From the NCBI GenBank assembly GCA_013416795.1, contig RQSC01000757.1, positions 140,610-196,052 of the forward strand: a DNA stretch of 55,443 nucleotides. The letters run 5' to 3'. The notes under the pieces are model-generated. The model ran no database searches and was not told where the DNA came from. It worked only from the letters and a program-made list of their open reading frames with translations. The first letter of the stretch is position 1. The number at the start of each line of letters is the position of its first letter. The DNA is from Prasinococcaceae sp. CCMP 1430. Lineage: Eukaryota > Prasinodermophyta > Palmophyllophyceae > Prasinococcales > Prasinococcaceae. The translations under genes were made by a program, and so were the position numbers. Below are positions 17,213 through 26,412 of the stretch, in pieces.

Positions 17213-20200
17213 TCAACTGCCCGGCTGCCTCCCGCTGGCAAGCACCCAGAGCGCCGGCACATCGAATCCGTCGCCGAGCGCGCGCTCTGCGGCGTCGCGG
17301 CCCGCGCGGCCAAGTGCTGCGCCGAGCGCGCGCAGCGCTTCCACTAGCGCCGCTGCTAGCAAGGCCAGACTGCCGGCCGGCATGCCCGCCTCCTCGTCCC
17401 CCCACACCTCCTCCGGATCGAGACGGCCGAGCTCGAGCGCCGTCCCGAGCACCTCCACCGCGCGCCCGCCGTCGCCGGCAAGCGCTTCCAGCGCCTGCGC
17501 AGCTCGGGCGATGCCACCGCACGCAACGCCGCAGCGCGGCAACACGCGCGCGGCGGCCAGCGCAAGCGCGCCGTCGACCTCAGGAACCACCGCACCCGCG
17601 CTAAGGGCACTAAGTTGCGCGTGGCCATGCCACGCACCGACCAGCACGGCGGCAGCGTCCACGATATTGATCAGACCAGTCGAGCCATCCTCGGCGCTGC
17701 CGTGTGCTGCCTCGAGCCTCTCGCTGCTGCCACTGCCTGCGAGCGCGCGGCTCACAATCTCCGCTCCCGCGTCGCCGGCAGCTGCCAAATCGAGGAGGGC
17801 GCACGCGCACTCATCGGCACACGCCGCACTCTGTTCGATCGCTGACGCACTCAGAACCGCCGAGGGCGCCAAGGCGCGCTCTTTGCGCCCGCGCCACGCG
17901 TCTTGGGCTGCCATGGCGGCGGTCAGTCGAGCCTGCCTCGGCAGGCCAGCGACGATATCAATAAGGTCGGCGCCCACGCGTCCGTGCGGACTGGCCGCAG
18001 TCTCGGACAACGCGGGACGCACAGCTCGCGGGGCAAGGGCTACCGCCAGCAGCCCCGGCAGGCAAGCGCGCGCGCGCTCGGCCACCTCGCCGCCCGGCGC
18101 ACAGCTGGATGCGGCCGCGCAACGAGCGATGTCGGCCGCCACCTGCCTGAGCCCCTCCGACACGCGACCGTCGCTGCAGCCATCGCCATCGTCGCCCTCA
18201 CCGTCTCCCGTGGCGACACCCTCGGCGAGCGAATCACACGCGACGGAGGCGACAGCGAATGCGGCTGCCGCGCTCATCTCTTCCGGGTCGGCGCCATCGC
18301 ACGTGGCCGGGCGCACGCACGGCATGACGATGGCCGCGAGGACCTCGTCCGGCGTGAGCAGCGCCAACGCGCCGTCGTTGAGCAGCAACCCGACCAGTCG
18401 CGCTGCCTGTTCGGAGCCCATGCTTCCCAGGCGCTCCCGCAGCGCGTGCGCGAGCTCTGGCCAGAGGGAGCGTTCGGGTGCGGGCGGAGGTTGTGTGTCA
18501 AGACCTGCTCGCGCTCCGTCGGCAGCGTGTGCGTCGACCAGGTGTTGCGGCAGCGTCGATCTGCGGCGGCCTAGTCCGCGCACAGCGTGCAGCAGCGCCG
18601 CCGCGCGCACTGCGTGCGCCGCAGAGCCGCCTCCGCAGCAGCGGTCCAGCACCACTCGCAGCGCCGCCGAGGGGGCGAAAGCGCCGAGAGCCGCAAGGCG
18701 TGCGGCGTCGGGACATTCGCGCAATGCCGACGAGGGGAAGGCTTCCTCGTGCTCGCTCTTGCCCTTGCCATCGTCGGGGATGCGTGCCGCTTCGCCCGCC
18801 TGCTCACCTGGTACTGCCAAGCCCGTCGCGTTCGACCACTCGACAAGCGCGCCAGTGGCGTTCGCAACGAGTTCGGCGTCTGCCTCGGCGAACGCGTGCA
18901 GCGCGCAGAAGTCCTCGTGGTTCATGGCACAGTTCGCGGCCACGAACCACTCGGAGCGCACAGACGCGCCACCCACGCGATCAGTGGCAAGCCGCCGCAG
19001 CGTAAGCACGCGCGCGCGCAGCACGCGCGCCTCCTCGGCGGACCGCGCGTCCCGGCCGGCGGCACGCTCGCGCATCGCGTGTCGCGCCGCGAGCGCAGAG
19101 AGCGACGCGCCCAGCGCGAGCATCGTCTGCGGCGTCGCGTGAGGTGCCACGTGCTCCTCGAGCGCCGCGCCCGCCTCGTCCTCGAGCAGCCACGCGCTGC
19201 TCGCCGCAAGCGCGTTCGCGCCCTCCTCGGGCGATATCTCGCCGTCGCGCGACGCGAGCTGCTCTAGGACCCACCGTGGGTCCCTCACGCGCGCGCACGT
19301 CTGAGCTTGTCCGTGCTGCGGGCGCCGCTCGTCGCCTCCGCTAAGGCTGAGGGGCCGCCGGGGTGCAGAGTCGTCGGGGGGCGCGAGCGCGCCGTCGGCT
19401 TCCGTGCACGCCACGAGCGCTCGCAGACGCACGGCGACCGCTGCGAGCGCCGGCAGCCCACCCGGAGCGCAGCCCCACACCTCGACCAGCGCCACAGCCG
19501 CTCGATGCAGCGAGGTCGCAGGCGGCACCGCGTCCTCGAGCCCATCCAGGGCGGCACCGAGGGCGGCTACGGGCTCGGCAGACGCTCGTGCGAGCGCCGC
19601 CTTGGCGTCCTCGTCCGGATCGCCGTCGGCAACCACCGCCTCATACGCGCACGCCGCCAGGTGCTCGCAGATCATCTCGGCCGCATTCTCTGGGCACACC
19701 AGCGCGGCGCGCCGCGCCGCGCCACGCATGGCCGCACGCGCGGCGCGCGACGCGGGGAGCGCTGCAGCACCCCAGCACCGCAGGGCGTTTGGAAGGAAGG
19801 TGGCCGCCCGCCCGCGCGCGCGCGCCATGGCTGTCGATGCGTCGAGCGCTGCCGCCAGCAGGAGCAGCGGGGCGTCCGCGCGTGTCGCCGAGTTCACGCT
19901 TTGTGCCGTCACCTGCTCGCTCTCGATCGCAAGCTCAGCCATGTCATCGGGGCGGTCAACACCACCGTCGTTGCCATCGCTCTGCGCCTCGGTGGCCGCG
20001 GCGGCCAGCACCATCGCACCGATCGCCGGCCACAGTCCTGCGGCATCGGCGGCGACGGCGAGCGCGGCGCCAGGTGCCGCGCCGCCGCGCCACCACGCAA
20101 TGAGGCGTCGCGCGGCGCGCTGCGGGGCGAGAAGAACCGCATGCGCATCGCTTCCGGCGTCGCACGGCGCGTCGCACGCCGCACGCATCGCCCGCGCGAA

Positions 20201-20302
20201 CGCGTCCCAGCGCGCGCCGTCATCGCTACTGGCCGCGCCGGCGTGCAGCAGCGCGCGCTCGGCCTGGCGCAGCGCGTCGGCCTCCAGCTCCGTGGCAAAC
20301 AT
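17213..20302 (-). CDS. large alanine-rich helical protein, unknown
   Basis: Uninterrupted frame of 1029 residues from the ATG at 20302 to TGA 17215-17213. The sequence is almost all short amphipathic Ala/Leu-rich helices, resembling a HEAT/ARM-type solenoid. It begins LEADALRQAERALLHAG with a following D-A-F-A-R-A-M helix, loosely like the N-terminus of importin-beta or exportin proteins. Acidic loops rich in Asp/Gly punctuate it (GDGEGDDGDGCSDG near residue 735). No catalytic motif, signal peptide or confident transmembrane helix is visible. GC3 bias across the frame shows it is coding. It is followed 40 nt upstream by a tiny gene on the same strand. The C-terminus may extend past the annotated stop through an additional exon at 17037-16858. 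Confidence 0.7.
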   Translation of the reverse strand: MFATELEADALRQAERALLHAGAASSDDGARWDAFARAMRAACDAPCDAGSDAHAVLLAPQRAARRLIAWWRGGAAPGAALAVAADAAGLWPAIGAMVLAAAATEAQSDGNDGGVDRPDDMAELAIESEQVTAQSVNSATRADAPLLLLAAALDASTAMARARGRAATFLPNALRCWGAAALPASRAARAAMRGAARRAALVCPENAAEMICEHLAACAYEAVVADGDPDEDAKAALARASAEPVAALGAALDGLEDAVPPATSLHRAAVALVEVWGCAPGGLPALAAVAVRLRALVACTEADGALAPPDDSAPRRPLSLSGGDERRPQHGQAQTCARVRDPRWVLEQLASRDGEISPEEGANALAASSAWLLEDEAGAALEEHVAPHATPQTMLALGASLSALAARHAMRERAAGRDARSAEEARVLRARVLTLRRLATDRVGGASVRSEWFVAANCAMNHEDFCALHAFAEADAELVANATGALVEWSNATGLAVPGEQAGEAARIPDDGKGKSEHEEAFPSSALRECPDAARLAALGAFAPSAALRVVLDRCCGGGSAAHAVRAAALLHAVRGLGRRRSTLPQHLVDAHAADGARAGLDTQPPPAPERSLWPELAHALRERLGSMGSEQAARLVGLLLNDGALALLTPDEVLAAIVMPCVRPATCDGADPEEMSAAAAFAVASVACDSLAEGVATGDGEGDDGDGCSDGRVSEGLRQVAADIARCAAASSCAPGGEVAERARACLPGLLAVALAPRAVRPALSETAASPHGRVGADLIDIVAGLPRQARLTAAMAAQDAWRGRKERALAPSAVLSASAIEQSAACADECACALLDLAAAGDAGAEIVSRALAGSGSSERLEAAHGSAEDGSTGLINIVDAAAVLVGAWHGHAQLSALSAGAVVPEVDGALALAAARVLPRCGVACGGIARAAQALEALAGDGGRAVEVLGTALELGRLDPEEVWGDEEAGMPAGSLALLAAALVEALRALGAALGRAGRDAAERALGDGFDVPALWVLASGRQPGS

Positions 20303-20341
20303 CGCGTGCGCCCCGCAGCCCCGACGTCGAGCGGCTGCTGT

Positions 20342-20506
20342 CTACTCGTGCTTGGGACTGCCCGCGCCCGCGCCCGCTGCTCGAAGCCTGCGGTATGCCC
20401 AGCGCAGGAGCTTGAGCGCCGCGAGCAGCGCCACGAACGCGAGCACGAAGTCGGTCGCGCCGAGCGCGTACAGCGCCGCTCCGCCGCTGCTGCCGCCGCC
20501 CCCCAT
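20342..20506 (-). CDS. small single-TM protein, hypothetical
   Basis: A 54-residue frame from the ATG at 20506: a Gly/Ser-rich start, one hydrophobic helix (LGATDFVLAFVALLAALKLL), then R-W-A-Y-R-R-L-R and a short polar tail. The positive charges after the helix suggest a tail or single-pass anchor in the ER or mitochondrial outer membrane. An in-frame ATG at 20632 would add a Pro/Arg-rich extension that looks non-coding. It sits between the ISCU gene and the alanine-rich gene, all on the minus strand. No family was recognised. Confidence 0.4.
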   Translation of the reverse strand: MGGGGSSGGAALYALGATDFVLAFVALLAALKLLRWAYRRLRAAGAGAGSPKHE

Positions 20507-20719
20507 GCGCGCCAGGCGCGCTCTCGCTGTCGCTGTTGCCCCCCTCCGCCCAACCCGAATGCCCCGCCCAAAGCACACACCCCGCCCCACGGCCGGGCGC
20601 GGTGTGGCGGCAGTCTCTGCCGGCGCGCGCATGTCGCGCGCCAGGACCGCGTGGCACGAGCGAGCAAAACGGACTCTCTTATCTTCGGCCTCGCGCGCCG
20701 CACGCGCGCGCGCTCACGC

Positions 20720-21476
20720 TCACTCGGCCGCAGCGGCGGCCTTCTTCTGCTTGACGTCCTCGATGGCCGCCTTGATGGCGTCCTCCGCGAGCATGGAGCA
20801 GTGGAGCTTCACCGGCGGCAGCTTGAGCTCGGCGGCGATGTCAGAGTTCTTGATGCCGGACGCGTCATCCATGGACTTGCCCTTGATCCACTCGGACGCC
20901 ACCGAGCTGGACGCGATCGCGCTGCCGCAGCCAAAGGTCTTGAAGCAGCTGTCGACGATCTCGCCGTTGTCGTCGACCTTTGGGTCAGGGGCGCGGGCGC
21001 ACGCATACGCAAGGGGGGCGTGCACACGCACCGCCGCGCGCCGGGGCGTGCGGCCGGGGCGCATTTGGGGTGAGGCGCGACGCGTGAGGGAGGCGAGCGC
21101 GAGGGCGTCAGCGTCAGCGCGTGCACGCAGGAGGGGCGCCCTGCGCTGGGATCCGGCGGGTCGATGCCGCGGACAGCCCCCTCTTTGCACGCAGAGAGTC
21201 TCGCACTCCAGGGCCCTCCGCTCGCCGCCTGCCGGGCGCGGAGCACGCCGCGCCGCTGCCGCCCCGCCCGAGCGCGCCGCGCCGGCCACGCACCTTGATC
21301 TGCAGCTTCATGACGTCGCCGCACGCGGGCGCGCCGACGAGGCCCGTGCCGACGTTGGGGTCGTCGCGGTCGAACGAGCCCACGTTGCGCGGGTTCTCGT
21401 AGTGGTCCACCACCTTCTGGTGGTACGCCCGCCCGCCCGCCGCCGCCGCCGCCGCGAGCGCGGCGCCGCCGCCACC
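20720..21476 (-). CDS. ISCU: iron-sulfur cluster scaffold protein ISCU/Isu (5' end in assembly gap)
   Basis: Exon A runs from the gap edge (21476) to 21294, a 316-nt intron follows (GTGCGT donor, CCAAAG acceptor), and exon B is 20977-20720. The visible protein starts in an Ala/Gly-rich presequence, then YHQKVVDHYENPRNVGS. It keeps all three cluster-ligating cysteines (GAPACGDVM, FKTFGCGSAIASSS, PPVKLHCSMLAEDAI) and the LPPVK motif bound by the Hsp70 chaperone. It acts in the mitochondrial matrix with NFS1, frataxin and HSCB to assemble [2Fe-2S] clusters. The splice restores MKLQIK|VDDNGEIVDS exactly as in other eukaryotes. The C-terminal KQKKAAAAAE tail is lineage-specific. The start codon and most of the targeting sequence are inside the N run. 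Confidence 0.97.
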
Positions 21477-21905
21477 NNNNNNNNNNNNNNNNNNNNNNNN
21501 NNNNNNNNNNNNNNNNNNNNNNNNNNNNNNNNNNNNNNNNNNNNNNNNNNNNNNNNNNNNNNNNNNNNNNNNNNNNNNNNNNNNNNNNNNNNNNNNNNNN
21601 NNNNNNNNNNNNNNNNNNNNNNNNNNNNNNNNNNNNNNNNNNNNNNNNNNNNNNNNNNNNNNNNNNNNNNNNNNNNNNNNNNNNNNNNNNNNNNNNNNNN
21701 NNNNNNNNNNNNNNNNNNNNNNNNNNNNNNNNNNNNNNNNNNNNNNNNNNNNNNNNNNNNNNNNNNNNNNNNNNNNNNNNNNNNNNNNNNNNNNNNNNNN
21801 NNNNNNNNNNNNNNNNNNNNNNNNNNNNNNNNNNNNNNNNNNNNNNNNNNNNNNNNNNNNNNNNNNNNNNNNNNNNNNNNNNNNNNNNNNNNNNNNNNNN
21901 NNNNN
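21477..21905. other. assembly gap (429 N)
   Basis: A run of 429 N separates the ISCU presequence (-) from the Cys-rich/sulfotransferase gene (+). The starts of both genes are missing. Frames that appear continuous across the gap are meaningless. Confidence 1.
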
Positions 21906-23775
21906 TCGGAGTTCGGCGGCGAGTGCGTGCCGACCGTGGGCGAGGGCAGCAAGTGCGGCGGCGGCGGCCACGAGGGCGACAAAGACTACTCGCCTTGCAC
22001 CGTGGACGTGTGCGACGCCGGGCTGCTGTGCGTGGGCCAGGCCGACGTGATCATCGAAGGCGGCGAGGGCACGTGCGTGCCGCCGCTGCCCGTGGAGAAC
22101 GCGTGCTCGGACGAACTGACCTGCGATGGAGGAATGTGGTGCCGGAACTACCTGCTGTACGATGCCGACGGCTGCGACTACAGAGACCTGCGGGCGCGGC
22201 GAGGGCGCTGACGGCGCGGGCGCTGGCGGCGTGTTTCGCCCGCAGGCGCTCGAGCGCGCGGACAACAAGGCTGGGGGCGACGGCGGGCCCATCGGAAAGG
22301 CAGCGCAAAGCGTTGGTGCGAGGCGGGTGGGCGGTCATGTGGACCAGGTAGTAGCCAAGTCTGCGCCGACCGGCTTCAAGCCGCTCACGTGCCCTGAGGA
22401 TGTCATTTCGTGGGCGGACGCGCAGCCTGGCGGCCCCAAGGGCGGCGGCAAGTTCCCAATGGGCAACAACCCGCTGTGGTTCCTGCACTTGCCACGCACG
22501 GGCGGTCGCTGCTTCCACTCTTGCTTCCTCAAGGGCAACTTCGCCGCTCCGTCTCGCTGCATCGCGTCGTACGACAAGTTCCACGCGGGCCAGCTCTATC
22601 GCGACTGCCACCTGCTTGGCTCGCACGACGACTACTCCATCGGCCACGAGCTGGAGGAGCTTGGGCGCACGGCCACAGTCATTACGCTCGTGCGCGATCC
22701 CGTGGATCGCTTCTTGTCGAGCTACGAGTTCGGCCTGAGCAATGCCGCGCGCATCCCCATGTCCCGCATGGACCAGGCGCCGGCCGACGCGCTCGACGAC
22801 GAGGCGCTCATCGAGAACCCCAAGCTCGGCCTCGGCCGCAAGGTCAGCACGCAGATGGTGTGGCCGTGGAGCCACGTCCTCCCGATGATCAAGGGTGACA
22901 TGGAGAGCCGGCGTCAGCAGGACGCGCACAATAACGTGATGGACCGCCAGAACACGAAAGGCGTGCTCGACACGATCGACCCGTACGACAACCAGTTTTA
23001 CATGTCGCTCGAGGAATTCCTTGAGAACGACCTCGTCAAGGACCACGTCGTGAACGGCATGACCATGCAGTACGCCGGCATCACGAACAACTCGCACATG
23101 GCGGCCCCGTACAACCCCAACGAGATTCGCGCATGCGCGCAGCGCCAGCGCTCCGCGGGCGAGGCCATCGTCCGGTTGGCCAAGCGCCGTCTGGACGCCA
23201 TGCCGTTCGTGGGCATGACCAAGCACCACCACGAGAGCGTCGAGATCGCCGCCGCCGCGCTGGGCTTTGACCTCAACGCCACTGCGCACCGCGATCCAAG
23301 ACCAGGGGGCGACGCTCGCCCGAAGATGGGGTCGGGCGGACGGCGCGCGGGCAATGCCATTAATAGTGCAGCTGCGCGCTCGCTGCTCCAGGACGGCGCC
23401 GCGGGCGGCGAGACGCAGCAGCAGAGGCAGGGGCACGGGGGGGGCATGCAGCAGGATCCCACGCATCCAGATCCTACGCAGGGCGACGCGCCCCACAACA
23501 TGACCGTAGGGGCAAACTACGTGCGTTGCAGCCTCAAGTCGTCCGCCGGCGGCGCCAAGAAGAACACCGTCGGGCAGATCAAATTCAGCAAGGACACGCG
23601 GGCGGCGCTCCCCCCCAAGACGCTCGATCGCATCCGGGAAGCGCACTGGATGGACGCGGAGATCTTCGCGCACGGGAAGGCTATCTTCGAGGCGCTCGAC
23701 GCGAAGTACGCCGGGCGCGGAAGGCTGGCCTACTTTGAAACCGAGCAGGCGAAGCAAAACGTGCTCATCACCTGA
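21906..23775 (+). CDS. Cys-rich domain plus PAPS-dependent sulfotransferase (5' partial, frame break)
   Basis: From the gap to about 22156 the frame encodes a disulfide-rich segment (repeated C-x-A-G-L-L-C, G-x-C-V-P-P and C-x-G-G-M-W-C). A second frame, open to TGA 23773-23775, encodes a sulfotransferase. Its 5'-phosphosulfate loop is LWFLHLPRTGGRCFHSCF, and its 3'-phosphate-binding motif is V-R-D-P-V-D-R-F-L-S-S-Y-E-F-G, as in Golgi carbohydrate 2-O-sulfotransferases. The frames can be joined by an intron 22157-22310 (GTACG donor, phase 2 on both sides). This is unproven, and an assembly indel is the alternative. The fold predicts sulfation of a glycan or protein in the secretory pathway; the Cys-rich part would be luminal. 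A low-complexity Gln/Gly/His insert lies at about 23400-23500. Confidence 0.75.
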
Positions 23776-24061
23776 TGAAGTGGGCGCGCAACAATCAGTA
23801 ATTTTTCGGAGCGTTCTGGTCGCCCCTGATGGCACATCCGCGCGCCAGTGGCGGCGGCACACCTCCCCTCCCCACACACCACTCCCCCACCACTCCAGCC
23901 CCCTCGACACCCCTCCCGCGCGCCTCATCGTCATGCGCCTGGCGCTGCGAGCGGCCGCGTGGCCGCAGCGCGCGGCCACCGCAGCACCGAGGGCGGGATC
24001 AACGGCCGGGCGGCGGCGGCGCACGTGCGCGCGTGGAGCGCGCCGCGCACCACGCACATGA

Positions 24062-24606
24062 ACTTCATTCCGCGCGGCGGGCGCGGCAGGCGATGCGGGC
24101 GGGGGCGCGCACGAGTACTACATGGTCGATTACACCTATCTGAGCGTTGCCGACGGGCTGCTGGAGAAGCGCGCGCCGCATCGGGAGGGGCACCTCGCCG
24201 CGGCAGAGCGCGCATCCGCGGCCGGCCACCTACTCCTTGGCGGCGCGTCGCTCGACGCGGCGCACGACGACGCAAAGGTACGGCATCGCCCGCCACTCCG
24301 CGAGTCGCGACGCCCACGCGCACGCGCGCGCATCTGCCGCGCAGCACAGCTCAGCGTGGCGGGTGGGTGCTCGCGCCACTCCCGCGGCGACTCGACGCTC
24401 GCACCCAACGCGCACGAAGCGCTGACTCGCATCGCGCGCCCGCCTCCAAGGCGTACCTTGCGTTCCGCGTGCCGAGCGGCAAGCGCGCTATCGTCGACGC
24501 CTTCGTCGCGAGCGACCCGTACGTGCGAAATGGCATCGTTACGCACCACGCGGTGCGCGAGTGGAGCGTCATCGTGGGGAGCGCCCACGAGGTTGCCGAC
24601 GAGTGA
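24062..24606 (+). CDS. YCII-related domain protein (2 exons, 5' end unresolved)
   Basis: Exon A ends at 24277 (AAG|GTACGG) and exon B is 24451-24606, with a 173-nt phase-0 intron. The joined product reads HEYYMVDYTYLSVADGLLEK, then R-E-G-H-L and G-H-L-L-L-G-G-A. It continues with A-Y-L-A-F-R-V-P-S, then DAFVASDPYVRNGIV and ending VREWSVIVG. This is the YCII/DGPF ferredoxin-like fold: an H-x-x-H/L segment, a G-x-x-x-x-G-G turn and the D-P-Y motif. Members are small enzymes or binding proteins of largely unknown function. The N-terminus is not resolved: an ATG at 23934 starts a basic, targeting-like peptide, but a TGA or a frame change around 24059-24090 separates it from the domain. Confidence 0.75.
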
Positions 24607-24684
24607 GCGGGCGCCGCTGACGAGCAGGCGAGGCGCGCGCTTGCGCCCACTCGCACGCCAACGACGCTTCCTTCATCCCTGGAA

Positions 24685-24710
24685 TGTAAGTCCTATACTG
24701 TACAAGTACA
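24685..24710. terminator. candidate 3'-end element (TGTAA ... CTGTACAAGTACA)
   Basis: TGTAA at 24685-24689 and TGTACA at 24699-24704 lie between the convergent YCII and anticodon-binding-domain genes, about 80-120 nt from each stop. The region is AT-richer than its surroundings. Confidence 0.3.
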
Positions 24711-24822
24711 TGGCGGCCAGCGCGCGCGCGCGTGGGTGCGTTCGCTTGCATGCACGCGTGCGCGGTGCGGTTCGTAATGAGCGCCGTGGCCAGCAGCGCA
24801 TCGCCGCTCGGTCGGGGCGAGG

Positions 24823-25905
24823 CTACAGGGCGTTGTAGTCGATCTCCACGTCGGGCACTGGTGTCGCAGCAGCGGTCGCGTCGCCGCTGCCGCCCCCGCC
24901 GCCGCTGCCCTCGCCGCCGCCCCCGCCGCCTCCGCCAGCCTCGAGTGCGGCCCGCACGGCGGCGAGCAGCGCGTCCGGCCCGTCCGAGGACTCCACCTTG
25001 CTTTTGTCCGCCATCTCGCCCGGCGTGGTGGTCCGCGCGAGCACGCATGCGAGGCCCCCCGCGGCGGCCTCGGAGGGGCCGACCTCGAGGCGCACCTTGA
25101 CACCCATCTCCTCGTACTTGCGGTACTTCTGGCCGGGAGCGAGCTCGGTGTCCTCGTCGAGGGTGGAGCGGAGGCCGCCAGCCTCGACCGCGGCGTGTAC
25201 CGCACGCGCCGCGTCCGAGACGGAGGTGCTCTCGCGCTCCTTCTTGCGCCACGCAATGGGGATGACCACTACGTCGTACGGGCACCGCGCGCGCCGGGCG
25301 TCCCTGCGACGCTCGTTGCGCGCTGCGCGCTCCTTCTCCTGCGGGAGGGTGAGCGCGGTCCACACGCACGCGTGGATTGGACGCATGTGAGCGCACGTGC
25401 GTGCGCGCGCATGTGCGTGTGTGTGCGGTGCAGCAGGTGCCGGCGAAGGCGAGCGCGCGGCGGCCGCGCGTCAGCGCCACAAGCTCCAGCGCACGGTGCC
25501 GGAGCCGGCGCCTCCCGGACGTGCCGTCAGAGAGTATGGTCGCGTCGATGGTCTCATCAGACTTGAATCAGTGAGACTGCTGGATGTTCTCTTCATCGGC
25601 AGGGAGTGAGCGCGCGCGAGCCTGTGCGCGCGCGCGCGTGCGCGCGCTCGCAGGCGTACCTTCGTCTCCCTAGCCCGTACCCTGCCCTCCTCGCCAATGG
25701 CGCCGGTCCAGCCGACGCCGCCCTCCTCCTTCTTGCGCCATGGCTGCACGCGCGCGATGCGCAGCGGCGTGTACTTTGTCCCCGCCGCGCGTTGGCGCAG
25801 CGCGAGCGCGCGGCGCTCGCGCTGCACGCGCCGGCGCTCGCGCTCCTCGGGCGGCAGCGCGCTCTCGTCCACGCTCGCCTTGCGCCGCTTCCAGGTGTTT
25901 ATCAT
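24823..25905 (-). CDS. stand-alone class II aaRS anticodon-binding-domain protein
   Basis: Exon 1 25905-25660 (ends ETK|GTACGC). Exon 2 starts at 25561 and ends at 25481 or, with a better donor, 25397. Exon 3 is 25338-24823. All junctions are phase 0, and the product is about 280-310 residues. Exon 3 contains an HGTP_anticodon fold: C-P-Y-D-V-V-V-I-P-I, then A-A-V-E-A-G-G-L-R-S-T-L-D-E-D, then ELAPGQKYRKYEEMGVKVRL and E-V-G-P. This matches the C-terminal domain of prolyl-, threonyl- or glycyl-tRNA synthetases. No class II catalytic motifs 1-3 occur in the exons seen, so it is not a complete synthetase. Exon 1 is a very basic helix (EERERRRVQRERRAL). It may be a tRNA-binding paralogue or cofactor. 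Ends with a Gly/Ser linker and VEIDYNAL. Confidence 0.65.
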
Positions 25906-26100
25906 CTTCGTGCTCGGGTTGCTGGGTGGTTGCGTTCCGGCGGCTCGCTCGCTCGCGCGCTCGCGCTCGACGCCGCTGCGCTGGTATCATGTGATTCGTT
26001 GCACATCCCCGCTGGCGAGCGGCGAGGCTCCGCTCCTGGGCGCCCGCGAGGGCGGGGACCCCGGTCTGACCGCGTCTCGTCCCGGGGTAATCCACAAAAC

Positions 26101-26357
26101 TTCCCGCTGATCGGGCGAATCCGAGCGCACACACCGGGGTCACGGCGGGCTCTCCCGGAAGTGCCTGGCGACGGAGAGCCAGCTCTCCCGCCGGCAGCAC
26201 GCAGGGCGAAAAACGGCGGGAAAACCGCGCGGCGTGTTCCCGCCCCCGTTTGGCGATAGGTCGAAACGCATGCGGCCGCGGGCGCGCGCATGCGCTTCGA
26301 CCTCCGGGGTGCGGCAGGTCAACGCGCATGCGTGTCGCGCGCGCGCGTTGGCGGGAA
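26101..26357. promoter_or_regulatory. cluster of E2F/DP-like sites upstream of MCM2
   Basis: Four copies of the TTCCCGC(C) core in 257 nt: TTCCCGC at 26101-26107, GGCGGGAAAA at 26215-26224, TTCCCGCC at 26237-26244 and TTGGCGGGAA at 26348-26357. The second and fourth match the canonical E2F site (TTTCCCGCC and TTCCCGCCAA on the other strand). MCM genes are classic E2F targets in animals and plants, so S-phase control is a reasonable inference. Confidence 0.55.
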
Positions 26358-26412
26358 GCGCGCGCTCGAAAAACGGACCGCGCCTGGGGTGCGGGGCGGA
26401 CCGCAGGGCAAG

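Noticed and set aside
17175-19142. 655-codon plus-strand frame opposite the alanine-rich gene
   Set aside because: Ser/Ala/Pro-rich mirror of Ala/Leu codons on the minus strand; no domain.
22051-24057. 668-codon minus-strand open frame opposite the sulfotransferase gene
   Set aside because: Antisense shadow. The plus strand carries PAPS-binding motifs, and GC3 bias in GC-rich genes leaves the antisense frame stop-poor.
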